Source: Burkholderia sp052045245
GTDB lineage: Bacteria > Pseudomonadota > Gammaproteobacteria > Burkholderiales > Burkholderiaceae
Length of the DNA: 64,000 bases
NCBI RefSeq assembly: GCF_052045245.1
Contig: NZ_JBQEON010000024.1
Coordinates: 1-64,000 of the forward strand
Direction: 5' to 3'
Of the stretch, positions 21,652 to 30,258 are shown one piece after another. The translations under genes were made by a program, and so were the position numbers. The notes below the pieces were generated by a model. It was given only the letters and a program-made list of their open reading frames with translations, was not told where the DNA came from and made no database searches. Positions within the stretch are counted from its first letter, which is position 1. Every line of letters begins with the position of its first letter.

Positions 21652-24006
21652 TCAGGCCTCGGCCGCAGCCTGTGCGGTGGCGGTGTCCTCGAACAGCGGC
21701 GTGTCGAATGCGGTCGCCGGCTCGTTCGCGCACCAGCGGGTCCACATCGTGCGCAGCGCCGACGACAGCCCGGCCGCGACCACGGCGGGCCGGAACGCGG
21801 CCGATTGGCCGCAGCGCGCGCGCAGGTCCGCGCGCAGCGCCTGCAGCGCGGCGGTGTCGTGACCGAGCGCCAGCGCCTTCGCGACGAAATCGTCCTCGTC
21901 GGTCGCGATGTAGGCGTCGAGGCCGACGTGTTGCAGCCAGCCCGCGCTGCCGCGTCCGGCCATCGTCGCGCCGGGGATCGTCACGGTCGGCACGCCCATC
22001 CACAACGCATTCAGCGTCGTCGTCGAACCGGTGTACGGGAACGCGTCGAGACAGAGGTCGACGCCGTGATGCTGCTGCATGTAAACCGGAATGTTCGAGC
22101 GCCGGCGGAACGTCAGGCGGCCGGCATCGATGCCGGCGGCGGCGAACCATTCGGTCAGCGTCTGCTGGTCGCCGTCGCTGCCGATCGCGCCGAGCGTCAT
22201 GCGCGCGGTCGGGTCCGCGTGCAGGACGCGCGCCCAGACCTCGATCACGTGCGGGCTCAGCTTGTTCAGGCGGTTGAAGCTGGCGTAGGTCGTATAGCCG
22301 TTGTGCAGCGCCGGCAGCACGTTCACGGGCGGGCAGTTCGGCGGCGGCATGAACGGTGCGATCGCGGGCAGCCGCACCAGGCGCTCGACGAACTGGTCTT
22401 CGAATGCGCCGGGCGGCGCGACGAAGCGGTCCGTCAGGTAGTAGTCCATCGCGCTGAGGCCGGTCGTGGCCGGGTAGCCGATCCACGACGCCTGCACCGG
22501 CGCCGCGCGCTGCGCGAGCGCGACGAGACGGTTGCGGCCGGTGTGGCCCGACAGGTCGAGCGCGATGTCGATCCCGTCATTGCGCAAGCGCTCGAGGAAC
22601 GCCTCGTCGCTCATTCCGGAGACATTGCGCCAGTTCGTCGCGTGGACCTTGAAGCGTTCCGAGGTCGAATCCTCGTCGACGTGATTGTGATAGAAGTGCA
22701 TCGCGATGCCGGGATCGGATGCGAGCTGCTCGATCACCGGCAACGCATAGGAGGCGACCGCGTGGCCGAACAGGTCGCCCGACACGAAACCGACGTGCAG
22801 CTTGCGTGCCGGGTTGCGCGGGTTCGGGAAGGCGGCCGCCGTGCGCTTGCGCTTGCGGCTGTCGTAGCGCTGGCCGAACCGGCGGTGTTCGGCGACGAGC
22901 GTTTGCGGATCGAAGTCGCTGCTGTGGGCGATGCAGAACAGCATGCTGCTGTGGGTCACGCTGTCCGTCGGGTCGATTTCGATTGCGCGCCGCAGCCAGC
23001 CGAGCGCTTCCTGTGTCGCCCCCTGTTCGAGCAGCACGAATCCGAGCGAGCCGCAGGGTGCCGCGACGCCGGGCGCAAGTTCCACCGCGCGCCGGCAGGC
23101 CGCGATCGCTTCGTCGGTGCGGCGCAGCGAGAACAGCACGAGCCCGTGGATCCGCACCGCCTCCGGGTGATCCGGCTGAAGCTGGAGCAGACGCTGACAC
23201 TGCGCCTCGGCTTCCGCGAGACGGTTCATCACCCGCAGCGTATCGGCGAGCAGGATGCGGACGAGCACTTCATCCGGAAGCAGGGCGACCGTGCGCAGCC
23301 CGGCCTCGATCAGTTCCGCGAAGCGGCCGCCCCGGTGCAGCGAGGCGGACAGCGCGCGCCAGCAGGCGCCGTCGTCCGGGTATTCGGCGACGAGTCGCTG
23401 CGCATGCGCAGTCGCTTGCGCATACTTGCCCTTGGCGTACAGGGCAGAATGCTTCTGCAGCAGGGTTTGGCTGGCACGACGCAGAGACTTGCCGGCGTCG
23501 TCGCTCGCGGCCGCATTCGCGACGGTTTCCGCGACGATCGCCGTTGCGGTGCTGCCCGCTTCGGCAGCCGGAACCGCGGCAGTCGCGAATACCGAGTCGG
23601 GCATGGCGAGTTGCGCAATCAGTGCGTCGAGCGCCGGGCCGTGCACGCCGCGCTGCTGCGCGATCTCGACCGCGATCCACGCGGCGGCCGCTTGTCCGCT
23701 GCGGTGCAGCGCGTGGATGTAGCTGACCCAGTAATAACCGTTGGCCGGGTCCGCGCCGAGCGCGGCTTCGAAATGCGGCACAGCGTCGATCGGCCGGCCC
23801 GTATCGACCAGCAGGACCGCGAGGTTGTAGTGCGCCGCCCCATGCGCGGGCACCGCGTCGAGGATTGCTTCGTAGAGCGTGCGCGCGTCGTCGAAAGCAC
23901 CGGCGCGCTGGCGCTCGAGCGCGTTGTCCAGGACGAGCGCGATGTCCTGCGCAAGCTGCTGTTCGGGCGTAAGCGGGGTGGAGGCGGGCAGTTCGAACGA
24001 GAGCAT
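21652..24006 (-). CDS. fgtA: TPR plus GT41-like flagellin glycosyltransferase (FgtA-type)
   Basis: The 784-residue protein has two blocks of TPR-like helices (about residues 25-150 and 185-370). A C-terminal O-GlcNAc-transferase-like (GT41/SPINDLY) catalytic region follows: KLHVGFVSGDLFGHAVASYALPVIEQL, IDIALDLSGHTGRNRLVALAQRAAPVQASWIGYPATTGL, YTTYASFNRLNKLSP, VDLCLDAFPYTGSTTTLNALWMGVPTVT. It lies immediately downstream of fliD and fliT, the position of the B. cenocepacia flagellin glycosyltransferase. It should O-glycosylate FliC in the cytoplasm before export. Residues 150-185 form an Ala-rich linker. The symbol is assigned by synteny plus fold. Confidence 0.8.
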   Translation of the reverse strand: MLSFELPASTPLTPEQQLAQDIALVLDNALERQRAGAFDDARTLYEAILDAVPAHGAAHYNLAVLLVDTGRPIDAVPHFEAALGADPANGYYWVSYIHALHRSGQAAAAWIAVEIAQQRGVHGPALDALIAQLAMPDSVFATAAVPAAEAGSTATAIVAETVANAAASDDAGKSLRRASQTLLQKHSALYAKGKYAQATAHAQRLVAEYPDDGACWRALSASLHRGGRFAELIEAGLRTVALLPDEVLVRILLADTLRVMNRLAEAEAQCQRLLQLQPDHPEAVRIHGLVLFSLRRTDEAIAACRRAVELAPGVAAPCGSLGFVLLEQGATQEALGWLRRAIEIDPTDSVTHSSMLFCIAHSSDFDPQTLVAEHRRFGQRYDSRKRKRTAAAFPNPRNPARKLHVGFVSGDLFGHAVASYALPVIEQLASDPGIAMHFYHNHVDEDSTSERFKVHATNWRNVSGMSDEAFLERLRNDGIDIALDLSGHTGRNRLVALAQRAAPVQASWIGYPATTGLSAMDYYLTDRFVAPPGAFEDQFVERLVRLPAIAPFMPPPNCPPVNVLPALHNGYTTYASFNRLNKLSPHVIEVWARVLHADPTARMTLGAIGSDGDQQTLTEWFAAAGIDAGRLTFRRRSNIPVYMQQHHGVDLCLDAFPYTGSTTTLNALWMGVPTVTIPGATMAGRGSAGWLQHVGLDAYIATDEDDFVAKALALGHDTAALQALRADLRARCGQSAAFRPAVVAAGLSSALRTMWTRWCANEPATAFDTPLFEDTATAQAAAEA

Positions 24007-24148
24007 GATGAAATCTGCGGAAAGTCGGTCGATACCATTATCGGCAGCGTGCCGCCGCGACGATGCCCCGAGTTGACGGTAAAAGCCCGGTCAGTTTGGC
24101 CGATTGAACGGGCGGCCGCGGCGCGGGCGGCGCACCCGGCGGCGCGCC

Positions 24149-24175
24149 AAAAAAAACGCCCGCGCGAGGCGGGCG
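24149..24175 (-). terminator. Terminator after fliT
   Basis: CGCCCGC (24157-24163) pairs with GCGGGCG (24169-24175). On the minus strand eight T follow (24149-24156). It ends transcripts running leftward from fliT, so fgtA would need its own promoter or read-through. Confidence 0.85.
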
Positions 24176-24262
24176 GAGGCGAACGAGCACGCCCTCACAT
24201 CAGCGTGTAGTTCTTGTTGTCGGGTTGTGCGCGCCCGGATGGCGCGCAGGTCGCGCGGCGGC

Positions 24263-24562
24263 TTACCGGCTCGCGATGCTCTGATACTGGCCGACGGCCT
24301 GTACGCGTCCCATCGCCGCCCGGTATTCGTCGGTCAGCTCCTGTTGCGCGCGTTGCGCGTCGGCGAAGACGCGGTCGTTGCGGGCCTGCATGCGGCGGAT
24401 CGCGGCGACAGCCTCGGGCGGCTGGTCGACCGCGAGCTGCGCGACGAGTGGCGCGCGGGCATCGGCGATGCGTGCCGCCTGAACCCAGTCGGCCATCGCG
24501 GCTGCGTGTTCGAGCGCGTCGGTGAGCGCCTCGAGTTGCGCGATCAGTTCGGTCTGTTCCAT
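24263..24562 (-). CDS. fliT: Flagellar export chaperone FliT
   Basis: The 99-residue, mainly helical protein (MEQTELIAQLEALTDALEHAA) has the size and position of FliT, the cytoplasmic chaperone of the filament cap protein FliD. In enterics FliT also binds FlhDC as an anti-activator. It starts 25 bases after the fliD stop codon. Sequence conservation of FliT is low across bacteria, so the call depends largely on its place directly behind fliD. Confidence 0.8.
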   Translation of the reverse strand: MEQTELIAQLEALTDALEHAAAMADWVQAARIADARAPLVAQLAVDQPPEAVAAIRRMQARNDRVFADAQRAQQELTDEYRAAMGRVQAVGQYQSIASR

Positions 24563-24587
24563 CTGGACTCTCCGGGCGGGCTGGCGG

Positions 24588-26084
24588 TCAGCCCTTGTTG
24601 GTCGACATCGCGCCGGCGCTGTTTGCGCCGCCGAACAACTGCGTCAGGTATTGCGAGTTGCTGTTCATCGTCGCCATCAGCTTGTTGAGCGCGGTGAACT
24701 GCGCCTGGTACTGGGTCGTCAGCTGTGCGACGTAGTTCGACAGGTTCGACTGCTGCGTGGAGACGTTCGTCAGGTCGTTTTTGAGTGCCGTGGTACGCGC
24801 GGCAATCAGCCCGTTCGTCTGCGTGTAGTTCGTGATGTTGGTCGTCAGTTGCTGGCCGATCCCGTTCGTCGAGTTGAACAGCGACGCGACGCCCGTCGGA
24901 TTGTTCTGCAGCGCGCCGTTGAGCGCCGTGCTGTCGACCTGCAGCGTGCCGTCGGCCTGCAGCGTGACGCCGATCGACGCGAGGTTGGTCGTCGAGCCAT
25001 TGCCCTTCACGCCGCTCGCGACGATCGACGCGAGCGCGTTCTTGATCGTGTTCAGTGTCGAGTCGCCGAGCAGCGGGCCTTGCGACGCCGCGCCGGACGT
25101 GAAGCTCGACAGCGAGCCCATCGTCGTGACGAGCGTGTTGTAGAGCGTCGCGAAGTTGTTGATCGCGGCGGCCTGGGATTTCGTGTCGGTGGCGACCGTC
25201 AGCGTCTGCGGCTGCGTTGCATTGACGGCGGCGCTGGTCAGGTTCAGCGTGACGCCGGTGATCGCGCTCGTCACGGTGTTGCTCGCGCTCGTGCCGGCGA
25301 TGCCGTTGATCGTGAACGCGGCGTCCTGCGCGGCCGTGCTCTGCTTCCAGGCGGCGCTCCCGTTCGCGGACGTGATCGTCGACTGGCCGCCCGTCGTGCT
25401 GGCCGTCGACGTGACGCCGAGGCTGGACAGGCCGTTGTCGCCGGACACGTTGCTGAGCGCGACGCTGATCGTGCTGGCCGCGCCGGTCGGCGTCGAGCTG
25501 AGCACGAGGTGCGCGCCGTCGCTGCCGTTGACGACGGATGCGACGATGCCGGGGTTGCCGGAGGTGTTGTTGATCGCGGCGGCGATGCCGGACAGCGTGT
25601 TGTTGGTGCTGTTCACGTCGACCGTGAACGACTGGCTGCCGAGCGACAGCGTCATCGTGCCGGTGCCGAGCGCGGTCGACGAACCGAACGCGGCCGACGA
25701 CAGCGACTGCGACGTCGCGATCTGCGTGACACCGACCGAATAGCTGCCGGCCACTGCGCCGGCACCCGCGGTCGCGGTGAGGCCGGTGCCGCTCGCGGTC
25801 GCGGTGAAGGTGTTCTGCAGCGAGCCGTTCGACAGCGTCGCGAGGCTGGCCTGCAGTGCGCTCAGCGCGGCCGAAAGGGCGCCGAACGCGGAAATCTGGG
25901 TGTTGTCGCTGCCTTGCTGCGCGCTGAGCGCGGCGGCTTGACCGGCGGTCTTCGCGTTGACGAGTGCCGTCACGAGCGAGTTCACGTCCATCGACGAGTT
26001 GCCGGTCGAACCGCTGATGATCGATTGGGCCGCCTGCTGCAGCTGGGTGTTGGCCGAATTGTTGGCGGAATTGATCGTCGACAT
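24588..26084 (-). CDS. fliD: Flagellar filament cap protein FliD (HAP2)
   Basis: The 498-residue secreted protein assembles as the cap that guides flagellin folding at the filament tip. It shows the FliD N-terminal domain, including VTALVNAKTAGQAAALSAQQGSDNTQISAFGALSAALSALQASLATL. The C-terminal coiled-coil domain has LKNDLTNVSTQQSNLSNYVAQLTTQYQAQFTALNKLMATMNSNSQYL. The central part is Ser/Thr/Ala-rich and variable. It lies 133 bases downstream of fliC with no obvious sigma-28 site of its own and may be read through from fliC. Confidence 0.95.
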   Translation of the reverse strand: MSTINSANNSANTQLQQAAQSIISGSTGNSSMDVNSLVTALVNAKTAGQAAALSAQQGSDNTQISAFGALSAALSALQASLATLSNGSLQNTFTATASGTGLTATAGAGAVAGSYSVGVTQIATSQSLSSAAFGSSTALGTGTMTLSLGSQSFTVDVNSTNNTLSGIAAAINNTSGNPGIVASVVNGSDGAHLVLSSTPTGAASTISVALSNVSGDNGLSSLGVTSTASTTGGQSTITSANGSAAWKQSTAAQDAAFTINGIAGTSASNTVTSAITGVTLNLTSAAVNATQPQTLTVATDTKSQAAAINNFATLYNTLVTTMGSLSSFTSGAASQGPLLGDSTLNTIKNALASIVASGVKGNGSTTNLASIGVTLQADGTLQVDSTALNGALQNNPTGVASLFNSTNGIGQQLTTNITNYTQTNGLIAARTTALKNDLTNVSTQQSNLSNYVAQLTTQYQAQFTALNKLMATMNSNSQYLTQLFGGANSAGAMSTNKG

Positions 26085-26169
26085 CGTGGTGCTCCGTGCG
26101 GCGGATGGTCCGTGGAATTCTGGATGAAGACCTAGCCGCGGGGCGATGCCCCGCGTGCCAAGCGCTTGC

Positions 26170-26201
26170 GGCCGGGCCGCGCGTCATGCGCGGGCCCGGC
26201 C
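26170..26201. terminator. GC-rich hairpin between fliC and fliD
   Basis: GGCCGGGCC (26170-26178) pairs with GGCCCGGCC (26193-26201), with a further CGCG/CGCG pairing and a one-base bulge inside. No T-run follows on the minus strand. It may attenuate or stabilise the abundant fliC message while letting some transcription pass into fliD. Confidence 0.5.
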
Positions 26202-26217
26202 GTCGGTTGCTACGCGA

Positions 26218-27375
26218 TTACTGCAGGAGCTTCAGGACCTGCTGCGGCAGCGAGTTCGCCTGTGCGAGCACCGAGATGCCTGCTTGCTGCAGCACCTGGT
26301 TCTTCGACATGTTCGCGGTTTCCTGCGCGAAGTTCGCGTCGGTGATCTGCGACTGTGCCGACGACAGGTCGGTCGATTCTGCCTGCTGCGCCGTGGCGAT
26401 TGCCGTGAAACGGTTTTGTGCCGCGCCGAGCGCTGCCTGCAGGTTGTTCACCGTCTGCAGTGCGTTGTCGATCGAGACCATTGCGACGTTCGCGCCGCTG
26501 ACCGTGCTGATGTCGAGGCCCGACACGGTTGCCGGCTTGTTGACGGCGTCGATCTGCGTGACTGCGTTCGAGATCGCGGTGAGCGACGCTGCCGACATGC
26601 TGGTGCTGGTTGCGCCCGCGCTGATCGAGATCTGCGTGACCGTCGTGCCGTTGGTCGCGGCGGCGGTCGACGTCGAGAAGATTGCCGCTGCCGTTGCGCC
26701 CGTGATCGACGTGCCGTTCTGGTCGGTGAACGTGAAGCCGCCCTTGCCGTCCGACGTCACGTTGACAGCCGTGATCGCTGCGCCCGACGACGTGTACTTG
26801 CCGGTGGAGTCGAGGCTCAGGCCCGTGACCGTGCCGACCGTCTGGCCCGTCTGGACGACGCCGCCACCGATCTGTGCCGCCGACATGCTCTGGCTCAGGT
26901 CCAGCGAAATCGTCTGGCCGACGTTCGCACCGACCTGGAACGACACGATGCCTGCGTTGCCGTTCAGGATGTTCGTGCCGTTGTACGTCGTTTGCGACGC
27001 GATACGGTTAACTTCCTGGACCTGCTGCGCAACTTCCTGTTGCAGTGCTGCCTGGTCGGTCGTGGACATCGTGCCCGTCGACGCCTGGACGGCCAGCTGG
27101 CGGATACGCTGCAGGCTGTTCGTCAGCGACGACAGTGCGCTCGATGCCGTTTGGATCATCGACACGCCGTCGTTGGCGTTCGACACGCCCTGGTTCAGAC
27201 CGTTGATCTGCGTCTGCATCCGGGTCGAGATCGCGAGGCCTGCTGCGTCGTCCGCCGCGCTGTTGATGCGCTTGCCCGAAGACAGGCGGGTGATTGCCTG
27301 CGACAGGGCGTTTTGCGAGCCGTTGAGGTTCTGCTGTGCAACCAGCGAGTTGATGTTGCTGTTGATTCCGAGCAT
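26218..27375 (-). CDS. fliC: Flagellin
   Basis: The 385-residue filament subunit has conserved termini. The N-terminal D0/D1 begins MLGINSNINSLVAQQNLNGSQNALSQAITRLSSGKRINSAADDAAGLAI. The C-terminal D1/D0 ends DANFAQETANMSKNQVLQQAGISVLAQANSLPQQVLKLLQ. The central region (about 170-290) is rich in Ser/Thr (for example STSTAAATNGTTVTQISISAGATSTSM), offering acceptors for the O-glycosylation expected from the neighbouring enzymes. ATG 27375 follows AACAGGAG. A sigma-28 promoter lies 91 bases upstream. The frame remains open upstream, but that stretch is leader. Confidence 0.98.
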   Translation of the reverse strand: MLGINSNINSLVAQQNLNGSQNALSQAITRLSSGKRINSAADDAAGLAISTRMQTQINGLNQGVSNANDGVSMIQTASSALSSLTNSLQRIRQLAVQASTGTMSTTDQAALQQEVAQQVQEVNRIASQTTYNGTNILNGNAGIVSFQVGANVGQTISLDLSQSMSAAQIGGGVVQTGQTVGTVTGLSLDSTGKYTSSGAAITAVNVTSDGKGGFTFTDQNGTSITGATAAAIFSTSTAAATNGTTVTQISISAGATSTSMSAASLTAISNAVTQIDAVNKPATVSGLDISTVSGANVAMVSIDNALQTVNNLQAALGAAQNRFTAIATAQQAESTDLSSAQSQITDANFAQETANMSKNQVLQQAGISVLAQANSLPQQVLKLLQ

Positions 27376-27895
27376 GGAAAATCTCCTGTTTAAGCCGAAA
27401 GCCCTGAAAAGCCGTTTTTGGCGTCGGCGGAAGCACTCGTTCATTGCTGGCCGCCTCAGAGCAGGATTTCGGCGGCCCAAAACAAAACTTGAGGGGCGCG
27501 TTGAGATTCGGCCCGATTTTTTATCCTTCTTTGTCATTTCGGATCGGCCCGGCGCGCCCGTGGATTAACTGGGGGCAGAGACGGGCCTGAACATGCAGTC
27601 GCGACGCTGTGCACCCGCGACCGACAAAAGGGTGGTTTTGTCTGTGATTCCCTGCTATGATGGCGGGCTGAATTGAGATTTTCTGTCACGCCTGTGCCGT
27701 CTCGGCATTCTTGCTGGCAGTCAAACGCGGCGCTGCACGCGGTTGTGAAGCGTACTCGCGGTGCTTTCCGCCTCTCTTTTCCGGCCTCCGAGGCCGTATT
27801 TCCGCTCGTTTCGCCTGTTGTGGGGGACGCTCGGATGGCCGGTGCGTGGCGCTTGGCCGCTACGTTTTTGACCGTTTAAGCAATTTAGGAACGAC
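27376..27895. other. Divergent fliC-rpsU control region
   Basis: The 520 bases contain the sigma-28 promoter of fliC and, pointing toward rpsU, an extended -10 TGC-TATGAT at 27653-27661 without a good -35. If used it gives rpsU a leader of about 230 bases. No further gene is supported. The base composition is less G+C-rich than the flanking genes. Confidence 0.5.
27466..27492 (-). promoter_or_regulatory. Sigma-28 (FliA) promoter of fliC
   Basis: The minus strand reads TCAA (27489-27492), a spacer of exactly 15 bases, then GCCGAAAT (27466-27473). The consensus is TAAA-N15-GCCGATAA, so three of four and six of eight positions match with ideal spacing. The site is read by the FliA encoded at 56484. 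Confidence 0.85.
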
Positions 27896-28108
27896 ATGAC
27901 GACGATTCTTCTGAAAGAAAACGAGCCGTTCGAAGTGGCGATTCGCCGCTTTCGCCGTGCTATCGAAAAAAATGGCCTGATCGCTGAACTGCGCGAACGC
28001 CAGTCCTACGAAAAGCCGACCGCAGTCCGCAAGCGCAAGAAGGCAGCAGCCGTCAAGCGCCTGCACAAGCGCCTGCGCAGCCAGATGCTGCCGAAGAAGC
28101 TCCACTAA
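27896..28108 (+). CDS. rpsU: 30S ribosomal protein S21
   Basis: The 70-residue basic protein (MTTILLKENEPFEVAIRRFRRAIEKNGLIAELRERQSYEKPTAVRKRKKAAAVKRLHKRL) is a standard bacterial S21, which helps initiation near the anti-Shine-Dalgarno end of 16S rRNA. The start follows TTAGGAA. It is monocistronic: a strong terminator follows and the next gene is on the other strand. Confidence 0.98.
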   Translation: MTTILLKENEPFEVAIRRFRRAIEKNGLIAELRERQSYEKPTAVRKRKKAAAVKRLHKRLRSQMLPKKLH

Positions 28109-28131
28109 GAGCGTCTGACGGTTCGCCGCGA

Positions 28132-28178
28132 AACGGCGGAGCGTGCTTCGAAAGAAGCCGCTCCGCCGTTTTGCTTTT
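28132..28178 (+). terminator. Rho-independent terminator of rpsU
   Basis: AACGGCGGAGCG (28132-28143) pairs perfectly with CGCTCCGCCGTT (28159-28170), followed by TTGCTTTT. The A-rich left flank may let it serve the opposite strand too. Confidence 0.92.
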
Positions 28179-28350
28179 CGGGGCCGGAAAAAGTTGCCGA
28201 TCCAGGCGCAAAGGTGACGAGCGCATCGTCGGGCGATGGCGGCGTGGCGCCGCCGGTGACCAACGTGCAAGGCTGCGGGCATTGTCACCCGGCAATCGAT
28301 CTGCGCGGCACGAACCCACCGTGCGCGGCTCATCCGGTGGCGCGCTGATG

Positions 28351-28379
28351 CACTGACGCACTGACGCTCTGACGCTCTG
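28351..28379. repeat. Short tandem repeat, 8-bp unit
   Basis: CACTGACG CACTGACG CTCTGACG CTCTG forms 3.6 copies of an 8-base unit in the intergenic space between rpsU and tag. The first two copies are identical and the third differs at one position. It is a small slippage-prone tract with no evident function. Confidence 0.7.
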
Positions 28380-28424
28380 CGCGCCGGTGCGGCAAGTCGG
28401 CCGGCCGGGAGGATTCCGGGGCCG

Positions 28425-29027
28425 TCAGCCCGCCTTGCGTTGCCGCGCGGGCTGCTTGCCGCCGAGCGTCGCGCATCGCGCATGGCACGGGCAGCCGACC
28501 TCATGGTCGTTGACCATCCCGGTTGCCTGCATCAGCGCATAGCAGATCGTCGAGCCGACGAACTTGCAGCCGTATACCTTCAGCGCCTTGCTGAGCGCGT
28601 CCGACTGGGCGGTCGACGCGGGCGCGTCGCGATACGACTGCCAGGCATTCTGGACCGGCGTGTGGTCGACGAACGACCACAGGAAGGCCGCGAGCGACCC
28701 GTGATCGTCGCGAATGCGCTGCACGGCCCGTGCATTGGTCACCGCGGATTCGACCTTCGCGCGATTGCGCACGATCCGGGGGTTCTCGAGCAGTTTCTCG
28801 ATACGCTTCGGCGTGAAGCGCGCGACCACGTCGACATCGAAGTCGGCGAATGCCTCGCGATAGCCGGCGCGCTTGTTGAGGATCGTCGACCACGACAGCC
28901 CGGCTTGCGCGCCCTCCAGAATCAGCATTTCGAACAGGTGGCGATCGTCATGCGACGGCACGCCCCACTCGGTATCGTGATAGTGAGCGTCCGCTTCCGT
29001 CTTTACCCAGTTACACCGCTGCGACAT
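28425..29027 (-). CDS. tag: DNA-3-methyladenine glycosylase I
   Basis: The 200-residue repair enzyme removes 3-methyladenine from alkylated DNA. It starts MSQRCNWVKTEADAHYHDTEWGVPSHDD, with Cys5 and His18-type zinc ligands near the N-terminus, and has the partner HEVGCPCH near the end. The active-site helix LILEGAQAGLSWSTILNKR holds the catalytic Glu. ATG 29027 was chosen over an upstream frame extension to 29165 because homology begins at CNWV. It ends with a basic tail (GGKQPARQRKAG). Confidence 0.95.
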   Translation of the reverse strand: MSQRCNWVKTEADAHYHDTEWGVPSHDDRHLFEMLILEGAQAGLSWSTILNKRAGYREAFADFDVDVVARFTPKRIEKLLENPRIVRNRAKVESAVTNARAVQRIRDDHGSLAAFLWSFVDHTPVQNAWQSYRDAPASTAQSDALSKALKVYGCKFVGSTICYALMQATGMVNDHEVGCPCHARCATLGGKQPARQRKAG

Positions 29028-29168
29028 CGTCAGCCTCGTTCCAGTGTCGATTCGATCGCGCCAGCATAGCGGATGCCCCATCGCCGGGATAGCCGGCCGA
29101 ACGGCAGATGGGCGCGCGGCGCCGATCCGGTTAAGCTTGGCGCCTGTTCGAATCAGCAGGATCAACGC

Positions 29169-30050
29169 ATGACGGCATTACTTTTTGCGATCGGCATCGA
29201 CGGCGGCGGCACCGGCACCCGCGCGGTGCTGGCCGACCGGCACGGGCGCGAGCTCGCACAGGGGCGCGGCGGCCCGTCGGGGCTCGGCCTCGGCATCGAG
29301 CGCGCATGGGCATCGATCGGCGCGGCCTGCGCCGATGCATTCTCGCGGGCGGGGCTCGCGTTCGACTGGTCGCAGTGCGCGCTCGGTTGCGGGCTCGCGG
29401 GCGTCAACAATGCCGCGTGGCTCGCCGCGTTCCGCGCGCAGGCGCCGCTCGGCGCGCTTGCGATCGAGAGTGATGCCTATACGACCGTCGTCGGTGCGCA
29501 TGGCGGCGCGCCGGGGCTCATCGTCGCGCTCGGCACGGGCAGCATCGCGGCGGCGCTCGACGCGGCGGGCGACTGCCGCATCGCGGGCGGCTTCGGCTTT
29601 CCGTCCGGCGACGAGGCGAGCGGCGCATGGCTCGGCATGCGCGCGCTCGCCTACGCGCAGCAGGCGCTCGATGGCCGCGCGCCGCGCGACGCGTTCGCCG
29701 GCGCGCTGCTCGCGGAAACGGGGGCGCACGATCGCGACGCGCTCGTCCAGTGGTCGTGCGATGCGAACCAGACGATCTACGCGCGCCTCGCGCCGATCGT
29801 GTTCGCGCACCGTGACCATCCTCATGCGGCCGCGCTGATCGCGCAGGCGGGCGAAGAGATCGGCAAGATGATCGACGCGCTCGATCCGCCGCAGGCGCTG
29901 CCGGTCGCGCTGTGCGGTGGGCTGGCCGATGCACTTGCCCCGGCCGTGCCGGCGCGTCACGCGGCCCGGCTGCGCGCGCCGCTCGACGATTCCGCGCACG
30001 GCGCGTTGACGCTCGCGCTGCAGGCGTTGAAGGCAGCTGAAGCAGGGTGA
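29169..30050 (+). CDS. BadF/BcrA-type sugar kinase (glucosamine/N-acetylglucosamine kinase-like)
   Basis: The 293-residue ASKHA-fold protein has the phosphate-1 motif IGIDGGGTGTRAVLAD, GCGLAGVNN, the phosphate-2 motif LIVALGTGSIAAA and the adenosine motif VALCGGLADAL. This combination and length fit the BadF/BadG/BcrA/BcrD family branch that phosphorylates glucosamine or N-acetylglucosamine. No transport or catabolic genes lie beside it, so the substrate stays tentative. It is followed 208 bases later by a HAD phosphatase with its own -10 element. Confidence 0.75.
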   Translation: MTALLFAIGIDGGGTGTRAVLADRHGRELAQGRGGPSGLGLGIERAWASIGAACADAFSRAGLAFDWSQCALGCGLAGVNNAAWLAAFRAQAPLGALAIESDAYTTVVGAHGGAPGLIVALGTGSIAAALDAAGDCRIAGGFGFPSGDEASGAWLGMRALAYAQQALDGRAPRDAFAGALLAETGAHDRDALVQWSCDANQTIYARLAPIVFAHRDHPHAAALIAQAGEEIGKMIDALDPPQALPVALCGGLADALAPAVPARHAARLRAPLDDSAHGALTLALQALKAAEAG

Positions 30051-30212
30051 ACGGTTCTCGCGGGCGTGTCGTGAGCAGGCCGGGGGGCGGATCTGCAAAG
30101 CCGACCAAGCAAGCTGCGCCATCCGAACCCCCGGCGGACTACAGGCCGAACGCCCGGCCCGAGCTCGCCGGCCCCGATCCCCAACCGCCCGACGCGCGTC
30201 CGGGCACGACGT

Positions 30213-30218
30213 TAAAAT
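30213..30218 (+). promoter_or_regulatory. Candidate -10 element for the HAD phosphatase gene
   Basis: TAAAAT lies 40 bases before the start codon in an otherwise G+C-rich spacer (30051-30258). No clear -35 is seen, which is common in this genome. Confidence 0.45.
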
Positions 30219-30258
30219 GGCGGCTCCGCAGCATCCTGCGCGCCATTCACCCGTCCCC

